The position numbers were made by a program, and so were the translations under genes. Of a DNA stretch of 64,000 bases, positions 45,617-58,100 are shown one piece after another (positions within the stretch are counted from its first letter, which is position 1; the number at the start of each line of letters is the position of its first letter). Source of the DNA: Sphaerolaimus hirsutus (lineage: Eukaryota; Nematoda; Chromadorea; Monhysterida; Sphaerolaimidae); the NCBI GenBank assembly GCA_964036195.1, contig OZ038455.1, positions 10,929,855 through 10,993,854 of the forward strand, given 5' to 3'. The notes beneath the pieces were generated by a model. The model did no database searches, was not told where the DNA came from, and saw nothing but the letters and a program-made list of their open reading frames with translations.

Positions 45617-46700
45617 TGTCTAAATGTATAGGAGAGTGCTTTTGGGTTATTTTAAGTTACAGTAGATCAATACATAAATACTTTTAATGTTTTAAATACT
45701 TCACTATTTTTAAAATACCTAAATTCTGTCTTGCGTGTGTATTTATTGTTCTGTCTTTTTACTTCCGCTTGCTACGGTGCCATTCATTGGGGTTGTCATT
45801 CTGGCACCACTCCCACGCCATGTAAAATGTAAAGTGCCCTGCCAAGTGTCAAAAAATGGTGTAGAAGGTCAAAATTTATTTTTCTGCTGGCCGTTTGACA
45901 TTTTTCATGACATTTTGCATGACCTTTGGCACTTTGAATGACATTTTGGGGGAATTGTAATTTGTATGGTGTAATTGCCTGGTGTAATCTCTAGAGGGAC
46001 ACTGTTTGAGTGCCCGGGAAATCACTAGCTATCTGGCATGTTGCCATTTCGACACTCTCGATGAATGAAGCTATATATAATGTCATATGGCAATTGATGC
46101 TTCACGGTAAAATTTAGAGAACTTTAGCATGTAAGAAATGTTCGCACATGCGCGATTTTCGCTATTTCGTTTCCAGTGTTTAAAAGCGTAATTGAGACGA
46201 AATATCTCAAATCGCATATGTGCTTCACGATGTGTCATTTTAACGTTGTCTTTTTATTCAGCGGCAGCATTGTAGATAACATAATTGTTTGTAAATTTGG
46301 TAGTAAATAATATTTACAATAAGCCTATTTTACATTATAATGAGCCTACATATTGCAAGACTATTTATGTGAGTATGTAAAATGTTCGTTCATAATAGTA
46401 GTAGCCCTCTGATTTTGACATTGTCAATTGACATCGACACGTGGAAAACGTGCTTACCTCCCGGCGAACCGATGCAGGTATTTACGCGGTGAAAAATCCT
46501 CACCGCAAGCAAATCAAGGGGCCATTGGGTTGATCAGTTTTTTTGTGTTTGCTTTCTGTATATCGTCAAACGTCCGAACTTATGTCCCGAGGACATTTAT
46601 TTTAAAAGTACATTTCTTTTCCTTGCTTGGTGCGTCTTTCCATCAAAGTTTGCTGACCGCACACTTCACTGTAACATACATTTACCATATCCCACCTGGT
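45617..46700. other. Intergenic 3' of the zinc transporter
   Basis: Includes a decayed family M palindrome (45800-45950; CCATGTAAAATGTAAAGTG, GACATTTTTCATGAC). No canonical AATAAA within 100 bp of the stop; AATACATAAATA at 45669 is the closest. Nothing else firm. Confidence 0.4.
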
Positions 46701-46855
46701 GCCAGTTCCGCAAGTGAGAAGTAAAATGGCAAATGCGAAGTAAAAAATTAAAAGTAATTTCCCTTCGCTTTTGCCAATTTCCTTCTCAATTCACTTCTCA
46801 TTTCACTTCGCGTTTGCCATTTTACTTATCACTTCTCAATTTGCGGAACTGGCCC
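46701..46855. mobile_element. Family L foldback element (GCCAGTTCCGC ends)
   Basis: About 150 bp, from GTGCCAGTTCCGCAAGTGAG to CTTCTCAATTTGCGGAACTGGC with AAGTAAAATGGCAAA / TTTGCCATTTTACTT arms. A larger copy is at 58918-59443, and a one-sided piece starts at 63508. Confidence 0.75.
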
Positions 46856-47113
46856 CTGAATAAAATATCAAACAATTTCTTTCTTTTTTAAGCACCCTCA
46901 TTTCAGTTTCTACTCGATTTGATTGATGCATTTGGTGGTGCTTAATTGATCCAGCGACTTTATTCATAAAAATATGGTATTTTAACTCTGTAAAGCGTGC
47001 GTTGCAGATGAAAACATTTATAGGAGTGATAGGCTGGATGTGTTTCATTGGGAATCTACAGCTTTATGTGATTTTTTACAGGTTGAAAAGGCATTCAAAA
47101 AAGTGTAACATTG
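46856..47113. other. Intergenic, nothing recognised
   Basis: Plain AT-rich sequence between two foldback elements. Confidence 0.4.
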
Positions 47114-47356
47114 GCCCTACACACACTAGTTTTCACCGTGACCGATGTGAAAACTGAAATGGCGCCATGGCGACATCTAGCCTACTCTTTTTGTATGCTA
47201 TATGTGCTTTAGTTTTCAAATTTTCATAGTTTAACTTTCATTAATTTAAATTCAAATTTAATTCAAATAAAATTGTTCAACCGTGTTCATTTATTTACAT
47301 TTGAAAAAATTTCAGTTTTCACACGAAGTCACGGTGAAAACTAGTGTGTGTGGGCA
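47114..47356. mobile_element. Family C foldback element
   Basis: 243 bp, ends GCCCTACACACACTAGTTTT and AAAACTAGTGTGTGTGGGC, duplication CATTG (47109-47113, 47357-47361). Inner inverted words TTCACCGTGACC / GTCACGGTGAA. Confidence 0.82.
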
Positions 47357-47363
47357 CATTGTC

Positions 47364-47569
47364 GCTGCGCACTGTAGTTTACTACTGAAATTTTTTATTT
47401 GGCAAACTCATAAAACGCGTTTGAATTTACTGAAATAGGTTTTCATTTTTACTTTTCATCGACTGCAGTTGACGAACACCTATATTCAGTAAACTCAAAT
47501 CATCTTAAAAGTTTATTTATGAGTTTACAATTTTTTTGGTTATGTGTCAGTAAATTAGTGTGCGCAGTG
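47364..47569. mobile_element. Family C-like foldback element
   Basis: Immediately follows the previous element. Ends GCTGCGCACTGTAGTTTACT and AGTAAATTAGTGTGCGCAG, with CAAACTCATAAA / TTTATGAGTTT arms. Confidence 0.65.
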
Positions 47570-49100
47570 TCATTACGGGCGATGTAATGATAAGATTAAC
47601 TGAGTTTTCTGGGCACACAGATTTCTTAGTGATTAGTAAGGATAGGAGTTCAGTAGTGAACTGAAGTTATAAGCGATAAAGTATGCTTACACCTTTCAGA
47701 AGCCATTAGAATTTTTCTGGCAAAATGAAATGTCTACGTCTAATGAAATGTTAGATTTTGAAGATGGTGCCCACGTCACGAATCTGTGCGTCTAGAACTT
47801 TTACGCCGTGTGACATAACAGTGCTATAATTATCACTGCAGGCGGAAAGAGTAAAATTGGGCGTCGCACATTTTTTACATAAAAATGAATAGGTGGTGAA
47901 ATATTGTAAAAGCGCCCTTTTTGCTGAATACACTGGATTCAATTTCGCATTTGTTCAGGTGACAAGAAAGCTGCAATGAATTTTTGGTTGGCACTTGGCA
48001 TGCAGTTTGTAAATTTGTACTTGATTATTGACTCGATAATTGTACTGATATTTGTTATACTCCAGTCACTTTACACCCTGCACGCTTGGTTCCCGCTGGA
48101 AGCGTGCCAACTATTTTGTTACGCATGCGACTTTGATAAAGTTCAAAGAAGTTATCTCTGTTATAACGCTATACGTTTACTTATTCACAGCAGTGATTTT
48201 CCATCTTTTATACAAAAATCGCATGGTTTATCATCATTGGCAATCTTCCAACGTGAGACATAAATGAGTGCGAGGGCAGAGTATCATGTCTGCCGAGTAT
48301 ACTGATACTGTAAATTTCTACTTGATTCGGAATTCCCGCCAGGTGCCACTCACAGACATTGTAAAACGTCAAATATCACGCTAAGTGTCAAAAGTCATGG
48401 AAAATGCTCTGTAAAATGTCAAATCTCACGCTGAGTGTCAAAAGTCACGTGAGATTAACTGTAAAATTTAAAATGACTATTAAAAAAGAAAATTTGACAT
48501 TTTACCGGGCATTATGGGTTTCAGGTGTCAGTTTTTTCATACTGTCTTGTCTTTTACTTCTGAAGCCCTTGTTTGAATTAATCGATTTCCATCCTGTGAT
48601 TTTCACATTTTTTCTTTCTTTTTGTGGTCGTTTTGTTTGAACATTTGTAATAGTATTTCAATTTCACCGAGGTGCGAAACGTAGTGCCTATTCGATGCAC
48701 TAGTAAAACAAATAAATGCTGTATTTCCTCGAAATAGTCCCAGGTGTTTTTTTCCCGTCAAAAAACGTTTTTGCCATCACTTATCATCAAAATTTGCATC
48801 TAGGACTTTGAATAATTTTTTTGCTGAAGCGGTTCATCCCTTTATGCATCGTAAATATAATATGTATTTATCGTCCTTGATAACCGCAGAAAGGTCGCGC
48901 CGGGATTTACGTCTCAAATTTCAATGTCGGCATAAAAATTCGAAAGTTTTTTTAAATTAGAACAGTAAATAGGACTTAATAGATGTCTTGTTGCATAACA
49001 GTGTTCTTCACATTAAACGTATTTACATAGTAACCCAAAAAGTGACGTTTTTTATTTTTGATATGACTCAACCATTCAGCAAATATTGTGCTCAGCTAAT
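47570..49100. other. Convergent intergenic region
   Basis: Lies between the 3' ends of the zinc transporter (+) and monooxygenase (-) genes. Holds a family M palindrome at 48340-48530 (GGTGCCACTCACAGACAT, then GTCAAATATCACGC words) and one family H end at 48719 (GTATTTCCTCGAAATAG). Several short open frames lack support. Confidence 0.4.
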
Positions 49101-49105
49101 TTATT
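49100..49105 (-). terminator. Poly(A) signal of the MOXD1-like gene
   Basis: AATAAA on the minus strand, overlapping the proposed TAA stop codon (49101-49103) of the last exon. Confidence 0.45.
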
Positions 49106-52100
49106 CACAATCATCACAACGACGTTGATAAATTTCTGAATAATGTCTGAGTGTCCCGTCGAAGTCGCTGAATTCGTCGCGCAGCTATCAGTTACAGAAT
49201 ATTCCTTCTTGATATCCACTTTTGTCGACGTTTTACCAAACTGCAAATTTGATCATTTTGAGAAATGTTTTTCGAAAATTTTGAAGAAATTTTTTTTGCT
49301 ACTCTAACCCAGGGACCTCCGAAAGTGCAATACATGTAGCCATCTTTCCCTGCCTTCCACAGGTTCTGAAATTCATCTATTTTCTGTCCTTTCTGCCAAT
49401 CAACATTTTTATCGATGTAATCTTTCAGCGGTGTGAGCTTTTTCGTGTCCGGATTTTTGACAGCGCCACTGTCATGGGAATTTTTTCATGAAATATTCCA
49501 TGACTGCAATGAATTTCGAGTTGTTTCACTACTGTTTTTATGAGTAAAATTTAATTAAATTTTCAGTCAAATTTCCTTGAAATTTGACTGTTGTGTTAAA
49601 ATGCTGCTCTGCAGCATGCCCCCTCCCCCAGTGACACAGGCTTCTATGGCATGACAGTGCAGGAAAATCATCCAGTTGGCAACTCAATGACAGACACACT
49701 CTGGGCAAGCTGCAGGCACCAATTAAGACTTCAACATTTCAGTGATTAAATTTGTAACTTCTGGACATTTTGAACACTATGGATAACATTATGGACACTT
49801 TCACACATGCAAATTGAAATTCATGTATTCTTTTTGGTATTTACACATTGATTTGTTTGATCTCACTGTAAACATGTTTTCTCACTTGTAATTCACTATT
49901 CCATTCTTAGGTACAGTAGAATTTATTCTGTCATGCAAAGTAACTACTTGAGTGCAAATTCTTTACTGTTTTCATGTCCACATAATCTAGGCAACCCACT
50001 GTTTTACCAAATGACCACTTTTCCTTGATGTTTAAGTGTCTCTTTACTGGTTTTAGAAATTCCCACTGCACACATGCATTATCTTCTCAGCAGGTAACTT
50101 TCAGATACATTTTCACAAACACCTTTCCTTGTTGTATTTGACTTAATTATGAGTATTTTACCCAAGCCACTCTTAATCTTAATCACCCACTGTGCATAAG
50201 TATTTTCCCCTTTGAAACTGTTCTTAACCAACATTCACATGTGCAAATCATGGAAGTACCCATGCAGATTGCAATGCACTCAGCATGTGATTTTCTCAAG
50301 GATTTTCCTGCAGGTGCATAGTAATTAGTAATCCACTATTGTTTCATGCACTATTTAAGTGAGAGCTGAACAAAATTTTAGGGCAGTAGAGGACTGATCA
50401 GTATAATTTTTTTTTTTTCTCTCCACCAGTTTTTTTTTCTCTATGTTTTTGTTTTGTGTTTTTTCTCATGCATTTTTTATGAATTTAATCAAGCAGTCAT
50501 AAACAGTGTATAGTAACAGTCAGCATCATGTAGGACAATTTGACACACTGAAAATATGTAGGATTTTCTGAAATTGTATTGACTATGTATTCTCTATTGA
50601 TTTGTAATTTTTAAAATCACATTTGAGCATTGGCAGGACATTTTGCAGGATTTTCTAATTATTTATGTTGATTGGAGTATTTTGTTTCAGAAATTGTGAA
50701 AGTTTCTCTTTCTCTCTTCTTTTTTTTCAATAAAAACATCACAAAAACAAGAGGTTGTAGTTTTTGTGCACTTGGAAATGGAAACAGCAGAACAAACTTG
50801 AGTGGAAAAGTTAGGTATTCAACAGTGAAATGAGTTGTAAAATTTGGTTATTTGCAGTTGCAGGTATAGGTTTTGTATTTGATTGCAGTTGATTGCTGGA
50901 GGCTTATGGATGGATCATACCCGTAGAAGCAGTGCAGTGCAGACATCAGAAAAAACATAGGTATAGCTGGGATACATTTAGAATATTGTGTATAGGTGTT
51001 TTTTTTTGTACATTGTTGTTGTGTCAGATTTCTACACTCTCAGTGACTGACATCAAAAGTGGATACCAACCCATTCACTCAAACTTTCTCACAGATCTCT
51101 ATCATCATCCACTGTCTATCACTCAGAGGTTATACACAACATCATTGCAGTTTTTTTTTGTATTTAGGAAAATGTCATCCCAACATACATAGGTGTGAGC
51201 TATTCAAAAGTTGGCATGTGGCCAAAGGTGCAGTTTTTTTTTGTTCAGATGGTAATTAGTTTGGTGGCAGATTGCAGCATAGAAAGTTGGCTTAGTGCCA
51301 GAGAAACTGAAAGGTTTAGTGTGAACTGTGAATGTGAATAACAATTGGTTTGGTAAGGCATGCAAGTGAAATTGGAAACAGTGGTTGTATGGGGCAGGTA
51401 TGGCAAGTTGCCAGTGTATTGTTGAAAGCAGGGGCTGGTTTGGGCTGTTAGCTTATGTTGCTACAGCTGATTGGCATATGTTGCCATAGCAAGTAGAGCA
51501 TATGTTGCTCTGGTGGTTTAGCATATGTTGCTACCACAGTTCTATCAGGTTGACAGGGTAGTACTGAGCAAGAGAGCCCCCCCAGACATTCTTTGGACAG
51601 CTGCCAATGGTATTTGTGTGTGAAAAGAAATGTGTGAACAGAAATGTGTGTCAACAATTGTGTCAAAAATGTGTGCTGTAGTGCAGAAATTTTTGAATTT
51701 TTTTGCCCCCTTAGTGTTAGTGTTATTGAATTCAGTGTGTGAGTGTCCAATTTCAATACCCTCTGCATTGTATGTAGGTATGAAATTTTACATGTGTGTT
51801 GCATTTGCATTTGTGTGAGCATGTGTTAATGTGTTATTTTCACTTGCATGACTGTGTGTTCCAAAATGTGTGCATTTATTGTGTGTCATTGCTATTATGT
51901 GACCTACATCATTTAGTGAATAATAAGTTTGATTTTTTTCTCTCTTTTGGTGTACCTGTGCTGTGTGTGGTGTCGTGTGGTTTGACACCCCACACCTGTG
52001 TAGTGTCAGGGGGTTTGACACTACATTCAGGTGACTCTGTACAAGCTATTTCATGAATTGCATAGTGTGTAAACAGTTGGTATGGCGGTCCCCCTTAAAA

Positions 52101-55100
52101 CAAACTGTGTGTATTTGGTGTCTCAACACTGTTATGGGCCCCAGTGTTTGAGTGCACCTAAATTGTGTGTATTTTTGCTTCGCTCCCTTATTGCTGCTTT
52201 GTGTGTGTTTATTAATTGTGTGAGCCTATTGTTTTTCAAGACCCCCATACTGACATGGGTGTGTGCATATTTAATTATTCATAAACTGTGCACCAAAACC
52301 CCAAATCAAAATGACAAAATGGTAGCAGCGAGTGGTTTGATAACTCTTTGCCAGTTTATTGTGTGTGTAAATTCTATTGTGTGTCAGTGTGTATATAATC
52401 CAGTGTGAGCAATTATATTGAATTGGCAAAATAACTTCAATAAAGATCACCTTAGTAGGCTCCAACATGCTGTGTAATTCATGTGTGTTTTTGTGTGAAA
52501 TCATGAGTTGAGTGTGTGAAACTATTTCTTTATTTCACTGTTTGTTGACAAATGTTTGCACCAGCCACACAGGTACACCCAAGTCAACTGCATCAAAGCA
52601 CTACAGGATCAACTGCAAAGGAAGAGGATTGGACAACAGGATTCCAGAAACAAAAGAGGAACAGTACAACAGGACCAGGAAAGGACAATCCAAATAGGAT
52701 CAGAAGGAAACTACCAGGAATTTTAAAAGCTGAGTTATCTTTCTATTTTGTAATTTTTTGCTGAGAGTTTGTTTCGTGGTGTCAAGTGCAGAGAAAACCA
52801 TGGCACAGGGTGGTAGCAACATCAACCAACCCATGGCATTTACTGGGATGCCATCAGTTTTGATTGCCATGAATGGTATCATTGAAAAGTTCACTGATGA
52901 GTGCAAAGAACCTTTTGAAGATTGGCATCAACTTTTTGAAGAAACCGCCAGTGCTCTGGGAATTGATAGTGTGCAATGCCTCCACATTTTGCCAACATTT
53001 TTGAGAGGCACTGCTTTGGATACTTTTAGACTGAAAATGGTAACTGAGCCTGACGTTTCTTATGGTGATGTGTGCAAATTTCTGAAACAGAAGCTGTCAA
53101 ATGCATTGCAGGAGCAGAAAAACAGATTAGCTTTTATGGAAACTGTGCAATTTGAAAATGAGTCTGTTCACAACTTTTCCTTGAGATTGCAAAAACTAGG
53201 TTTAAAGGCATTTCCAAATATGAGCTGTAGTGATTTGTACAAAACTTTTGATTTGGCCAGTCATTTTGTATCAAAATTGAAACCAGAATTGAGGTATCAT
53301 GTGCACTTGATGGGTAAACCAAAAACTTTCCAGGAGGCAGAAGAATCTGCAATTTATGCTGAACATTTAGTGGAAGACAATCAAACTTCAAACAAATTTG
53401 ATGAAAAAACTGATTTTTACAAGCAGTGTTGTGCAAAACAAAAACAGTGTGAAAGTAAAGTGTCTAATTTCCCCAAAAACCCTGGTAGGTTGAGCAGTGC
53501 CAGCTCTAAGACAAGAAGTGTAAAAAGTCAAAGGTGTTATGGGTGCAGAAAAAGTGGGCATCAGGCCAAAAATTGTCCAAAAAAGTCAAACAAACCAAGT
53601 GACTGACTCTTGTTTTGGTACAACAATTTCTCAGTTTTAAAAACCAAACCAAATGTGGATTAATTTTGTGTTCTTTTTCTGAAAAATGGATATTCACTTT
53701 GTTGATGTGAAAATTCATCAATACATAACTTTTTAGAAATGGTGCAAAATTTTTGTTTCATTTTTAGCATTTTTTATGTTTTTTTTCACTTTGAAACATT
53801 TTATCCTGTGTTGTGACTTTTTTTTTCTTCAGTGACTGCAATTTACAACCTGGGAGGTGTCCAGCTGAAAATTGCATGCAAATGTAAACAGTACCTCTAA
53901 AAAATTATTTTTTTTTCACAACTAAAAATTTCATTTTTTTTAGTTCAATTTTTTTTAAACCCTGCCAGACAATTGTTAAACCCAACTGTCACAATGTAAA
54001 CTTGCAATGATATTGTTGTTGTTTTTAAATATAAAAAAGAAGTATTTTTACAGCCCTAGGCTGAAAAATACAGCCTGGGAGGCACATTCAACATATTTTT
54101 CTTACTGTGGTGATTTTTGTGTGGTTAATGATTCAAAGATGAATAACTTTTGGTGCAGTAATTTTTACTCACAATTTATTGGTGTGGAGACTTTGTGGTA
54201 GACTTGTTGCAGTAGGTAAATCACATCTTAATTGAAATAATAACTTTTCCCACCCACTTTACAGGCTTCGATTTGGTCACCATTGCAGTTTTTTTTCTTT
54301 TTTTCACCCAACAAACAATAACAAAATATTTCACTCCCAAAAATACCAACAAAAAAATTTCATCAAAATTCATTGCCAACTCCAACTTGGCATCTGAGGA
54401 CAGATGCATTACAGCCTGGGAGACTGTCATGGGAATTTTTTCATGAAATATTCCATGACTGCAATGAATTTCGAGTTGTTTCACTACTGTTTTTATGAGT
54501 AAAATTTAATTAAATTTTCAGTCAAATTTCCTTGAAATTTGACTGTTGTGTAAAAAGGCTGCTCTGCAGCATGCCCCCTCCCCCAGTGACACAGGCTTCT
54601 ATGGCATGACAGTGCAGGAAAATCATCCAGTTGGCAACTCAATGACAGACACACTCTGGGCAAGCTGCAGGCACCAATTAAGACTTCAACATTTCAGTGA
54701 TTAAATTTGTAACTTCTGGACATTTTGAACACTATGGATAACATTATGGACACTTTCACACATGCAAATTGAAATTCATGTATTCTTTTTGGTATTTACA
54801 CATTGATTTGTTTGATCTCACTGTAAACATGTTTTCTCACTTGTAATTCACTATTCCATTCTTAGGTACAGTAGAATTTATTCTGTCATGCAAAGTAACT
54901 ACTTGAGTGCAAATTCTTTACTGTTTTCATGTCCACATAATCTAGGCAACCCACTGTTTTACCAAATGACCACTTTTCCTTGATGTTTAAGTGTCTCTTT
55001 ACTGGTTTTAGAAATTCCCACTGCACACATGCATTATCTTCTCAGCAGGTAACTTTCAGATACATTTTCACAAACACCTTTCCTTGTTGTATTTGACTTA

Positions 55101-58100
55101 ATTATGAGTATTTTACCCAAGCCACTCTTAATCTTAATCACCCACTGTGCATAAGTATTTTCCCCTTTGAAACTGTTCTTAACCAACATTCACATGTGCA
55201 AATCATGGAAGTACCCATGCAGATTGCAATGCACTCAGCATGTGATTTTCTCAAGGATTTTCCTGCAGGTGCATAGTAATTAGTAATCCACTATTGTTTC
55301 ATGCACTATTTAAGTGAGAGCTGAACAAAATTTTAGGGCAGTAGAGGACTGATCAGTATAAATTTTTTTTTTTCTCTCCACCAGTTTTTTTTTCTCTATG
55401 TTTTTGTTTTGTGTTTTTTCTCATGCATTTTTTATGAATTTAATCAAGCAGTCATAAACAGTGTATAGTAACAGTCAGCATCATGTAGGACAATTTGACA
55501 CACTGAAAATATGTAGGATTTTCTGAAATTGTATTGACTATGTATTCTCTATTGATTTGTAATTTTTAAAATCACATTTGAGCATTGGCAGGACATTTTG
55601 CAGGATTTTCTAATTATTTATGTTGATTGGAGTATTTTGTTTCAGAAATTGTGAAAGTTTCTCTTTCTCTCTTCTTTTTTTTCAATAAAAACATCACAAA
55701 AACAAGAGGTTGTAGTTTTTGTGCACTTGGAAATGGAAACAGCAGAACAAACTTGAGTGGAAAAGTTAGGTATTCAACAGTGAAATGAGTTGTAAAATTT
55801 GGTTATTTGCAGTTGCAGGTATAGGTTTTGTATTTGATTGCAGTTGATTGCTGGAGGCTTATGGATGGATCATACCCGTAGAAGCAGTGCAGTGCAGACA
55901 TCAGAAAAAACATAGGTATAGCTGGGATACATTTAGAATATTGTGTATAGGTGTTTTTTTTTGTACATTGTTGTTGTGTCAGATTTCTACACTCTCAGTG
56001 ACTGACATCAAAAGTGGATACCAACCCATTCACTCAAACTTTCTCACAGATCTCTATCATCATCCACTGTCTATCACTCAGAGGTTATACACAACATCAT
56101 TGCAGTTTTTTTTTGTATTTAGGAAAATGTCATCCCAACATACATAGGTGTGAGCTATTCAAAAGTTGGCATGTGGCCAAAGGTGCAGTTTTTTTTTGTT
56201 CAGATGGTAATTAGTTTGGTGGCAGATTGCAGCATAGAAAGTTGGCTTAGTGCCAGAGAAACTGAAAGGTTTAGTGTGAACTGTGAATGTGAATAACAAT
56301 TGGTTTGGTAAGGCATGCAAGTGAAATTGGAAACAGTGGTTGTATGGGGCAGGTATGGCAAGTTGCCAGTGTATTGTTGAAAGCAGGGGCTGGTTTGGGC
56401 TGTTAGCTTATGTTGCTACAGCTGATTGGCATATGTTGCCATAGCAAGTAGAGCATATGTTGCTCTGGTGGTTTAGCATATGTTGCTACCACAGTTCTAT
56501 CAGGTTGACAGGGTAGTACTGAGCAAGAGAGCCCCCCCAGACATTCTTTGGACAGCTGCCAATGGTATTTGTGTGTGAAAAGAAATGTGTGAACAGAAAT
56601 GTGTGTCAACAATTGTGTCAAAAATGTGTGCTGTAGTGCAGAAATTTTTGAATTTTTTTGCCCCCTTAGTGTTAGTGTTATTGAATTCAGTGTGTGAGTG
56701 TCCAATTTCAATACCCTCTGCATTGTATGTAGGTATGAAATTTTACATGTGTGTTGCATTTGCATTTGTGTGAGCATGTGTTAATGTGTTATTTTCACTT
56801 GCATGACTGTGTGTTCCAAAATGTGTGCATTTATTGTGTGTCATTGCTATTATGTGACCTACATCATTTAGTGAATAATAAGTTTGATTTTTTTCTCTCT
56901 TTTGGTGTACCTGTGCTGTGTGTGGTGTCGTGTGGTCCTGACACTACACAGGTGTGGGGTGTCACCACCATATCTTTGCTTGATAATCTGCATATGAGAA
57001 ATTCGTGCGCTGTAAATTTTTGGCGGGAATCTGGGGGCACTCCCGCACCCTGTAAAGTACCAAATGTCATGTAAAACTCGTTACCGAGTTTTGATAATTT
57101 GCATGACATTTTACGTGACACTTAACACTTTACAGGGTGCGGGACTGCCACCTGTGCCAATCCGAGACCGTGTAAAGTATAAGGTGAAGCGTCAAATTCA
57201 GGTGAAATGTCAAACAAACAAAAAATATATAAGATTTTATTAGTGAACTTTGTATGTCAATTGACACGTTTGCATGTCAATTGACAATTGACACGATTTA
57301 CGTCTGTCGTGACACGTGAAGCCGAAATCTGAGTTGACACATAGACCAATGACGCAAATGTGTGTTAACTAGTGTGCGGGCAGTTACATACATTCTTTTT
57401 TGGAATGTCCATAAAGTCGGTCAAAAACGCCTCGTCTCTTGGCCCATTCACACAAACGAAGCCGGAGCTATTGTCAATTTTTGGATAAGTCAGCAAGAAC
57501 GCGAGGCACATTTCATCCCGCGTACTTGGGCCACCCTGTATGGTACAAACTTTTTATAGACACTTTTGTGATGTTAAGAAAAAACAAACAATTTTTGAGA
57601 CTGACAAATGTTGTCTTTTCTCTGTCGGATGTGTCGTACACGCACTCCAGGATGAACTCATCACCCTGTAAGCGGAAAATAATTGGCGTTGCATATCATT
57701 TTGATTATACATATTTACAAAAGAGGCATCCCTTGTGTAACTCCCTCTGCCAGTTGTGTTGGAAAAAATACACCCCTAAATAGGTAAAACCTATATCTGT
57801 TGGTGGGACAATTGCAGTCAAGGACGTAGCCACCCCCCCCCGATCGCCGGGCTCCGTATACAATACGCCCCCCCCCCCCCGCTCAAAAATCCTGCCTACG
57901 TCTCTGATTGCAGTATACAAAAGAATGCATTGCATCTACTCTTATTATGCCTAAATTGATGGATTTTCAAGGGCAGTAATTTTACTTGAATTTGTGTGTA
58001 ATGATGAAAAAATCGCATTTCGTAAATTTCGCTTTGTTCTGTTCCCTTCTTAAATTTGACATGTAGTTCAATAGCTACACATGTATTTAGCTAACAAAAA

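Larger units (their letters stand above)
49470..56964 (+). mobile_element. Gag-only LTR retrotransposon
   Basis: 7495 bp bounded by 4-bp duplications CCAC (49466-49469, 56965-56968), starting TG and ending CA. The internal region (52010-54424) is only 2.4 kb and holds one gag ORF. No protease, reverse transcriptase, RNase H or integrase frame is visible, so it must rely on another element's enzymes. A TGGTAGCAGCGAG word at 52320 looks like a tRNA primer-binding site but lies 310 bp inside the LTR end defined by the 3' copy. The polypurine tract before the 3' LTR is weak (CCTGGGAGAC). Confidence 0.9.

Noticed and set aside
46427-46475. Plus-strand mini-exon candidate (encodes DIDTWKTCLPPGEPMQ before a GTATTT donor)
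   Set aside because: Looks coding but I found no partner exon, start or acceptor in phase, and a donor also exists on the other strand. Left unannotated.
47751-47942. Minus-strand frame with a good acceptor (CCGCCTGCAG) ending at 47754
   Set aside because: Phase does not connect to the MOXD1-like exons, whose last exon has its own stop and AATAAA at 49100.
49143-49307. Plus-strand 54-codon ATG frame (MSECPVEVAEFVAQ...)
   Set aside because: It is antisense to the last MOXD1-like exon and intron, which explain the coding-like composition better.
50893-51822. Open frames of 60-124 aa inside the LTR
   Set aside because: Present identically in both LTRs, GTGTGT-driven composition, no motif; LTRs are not expected to code.
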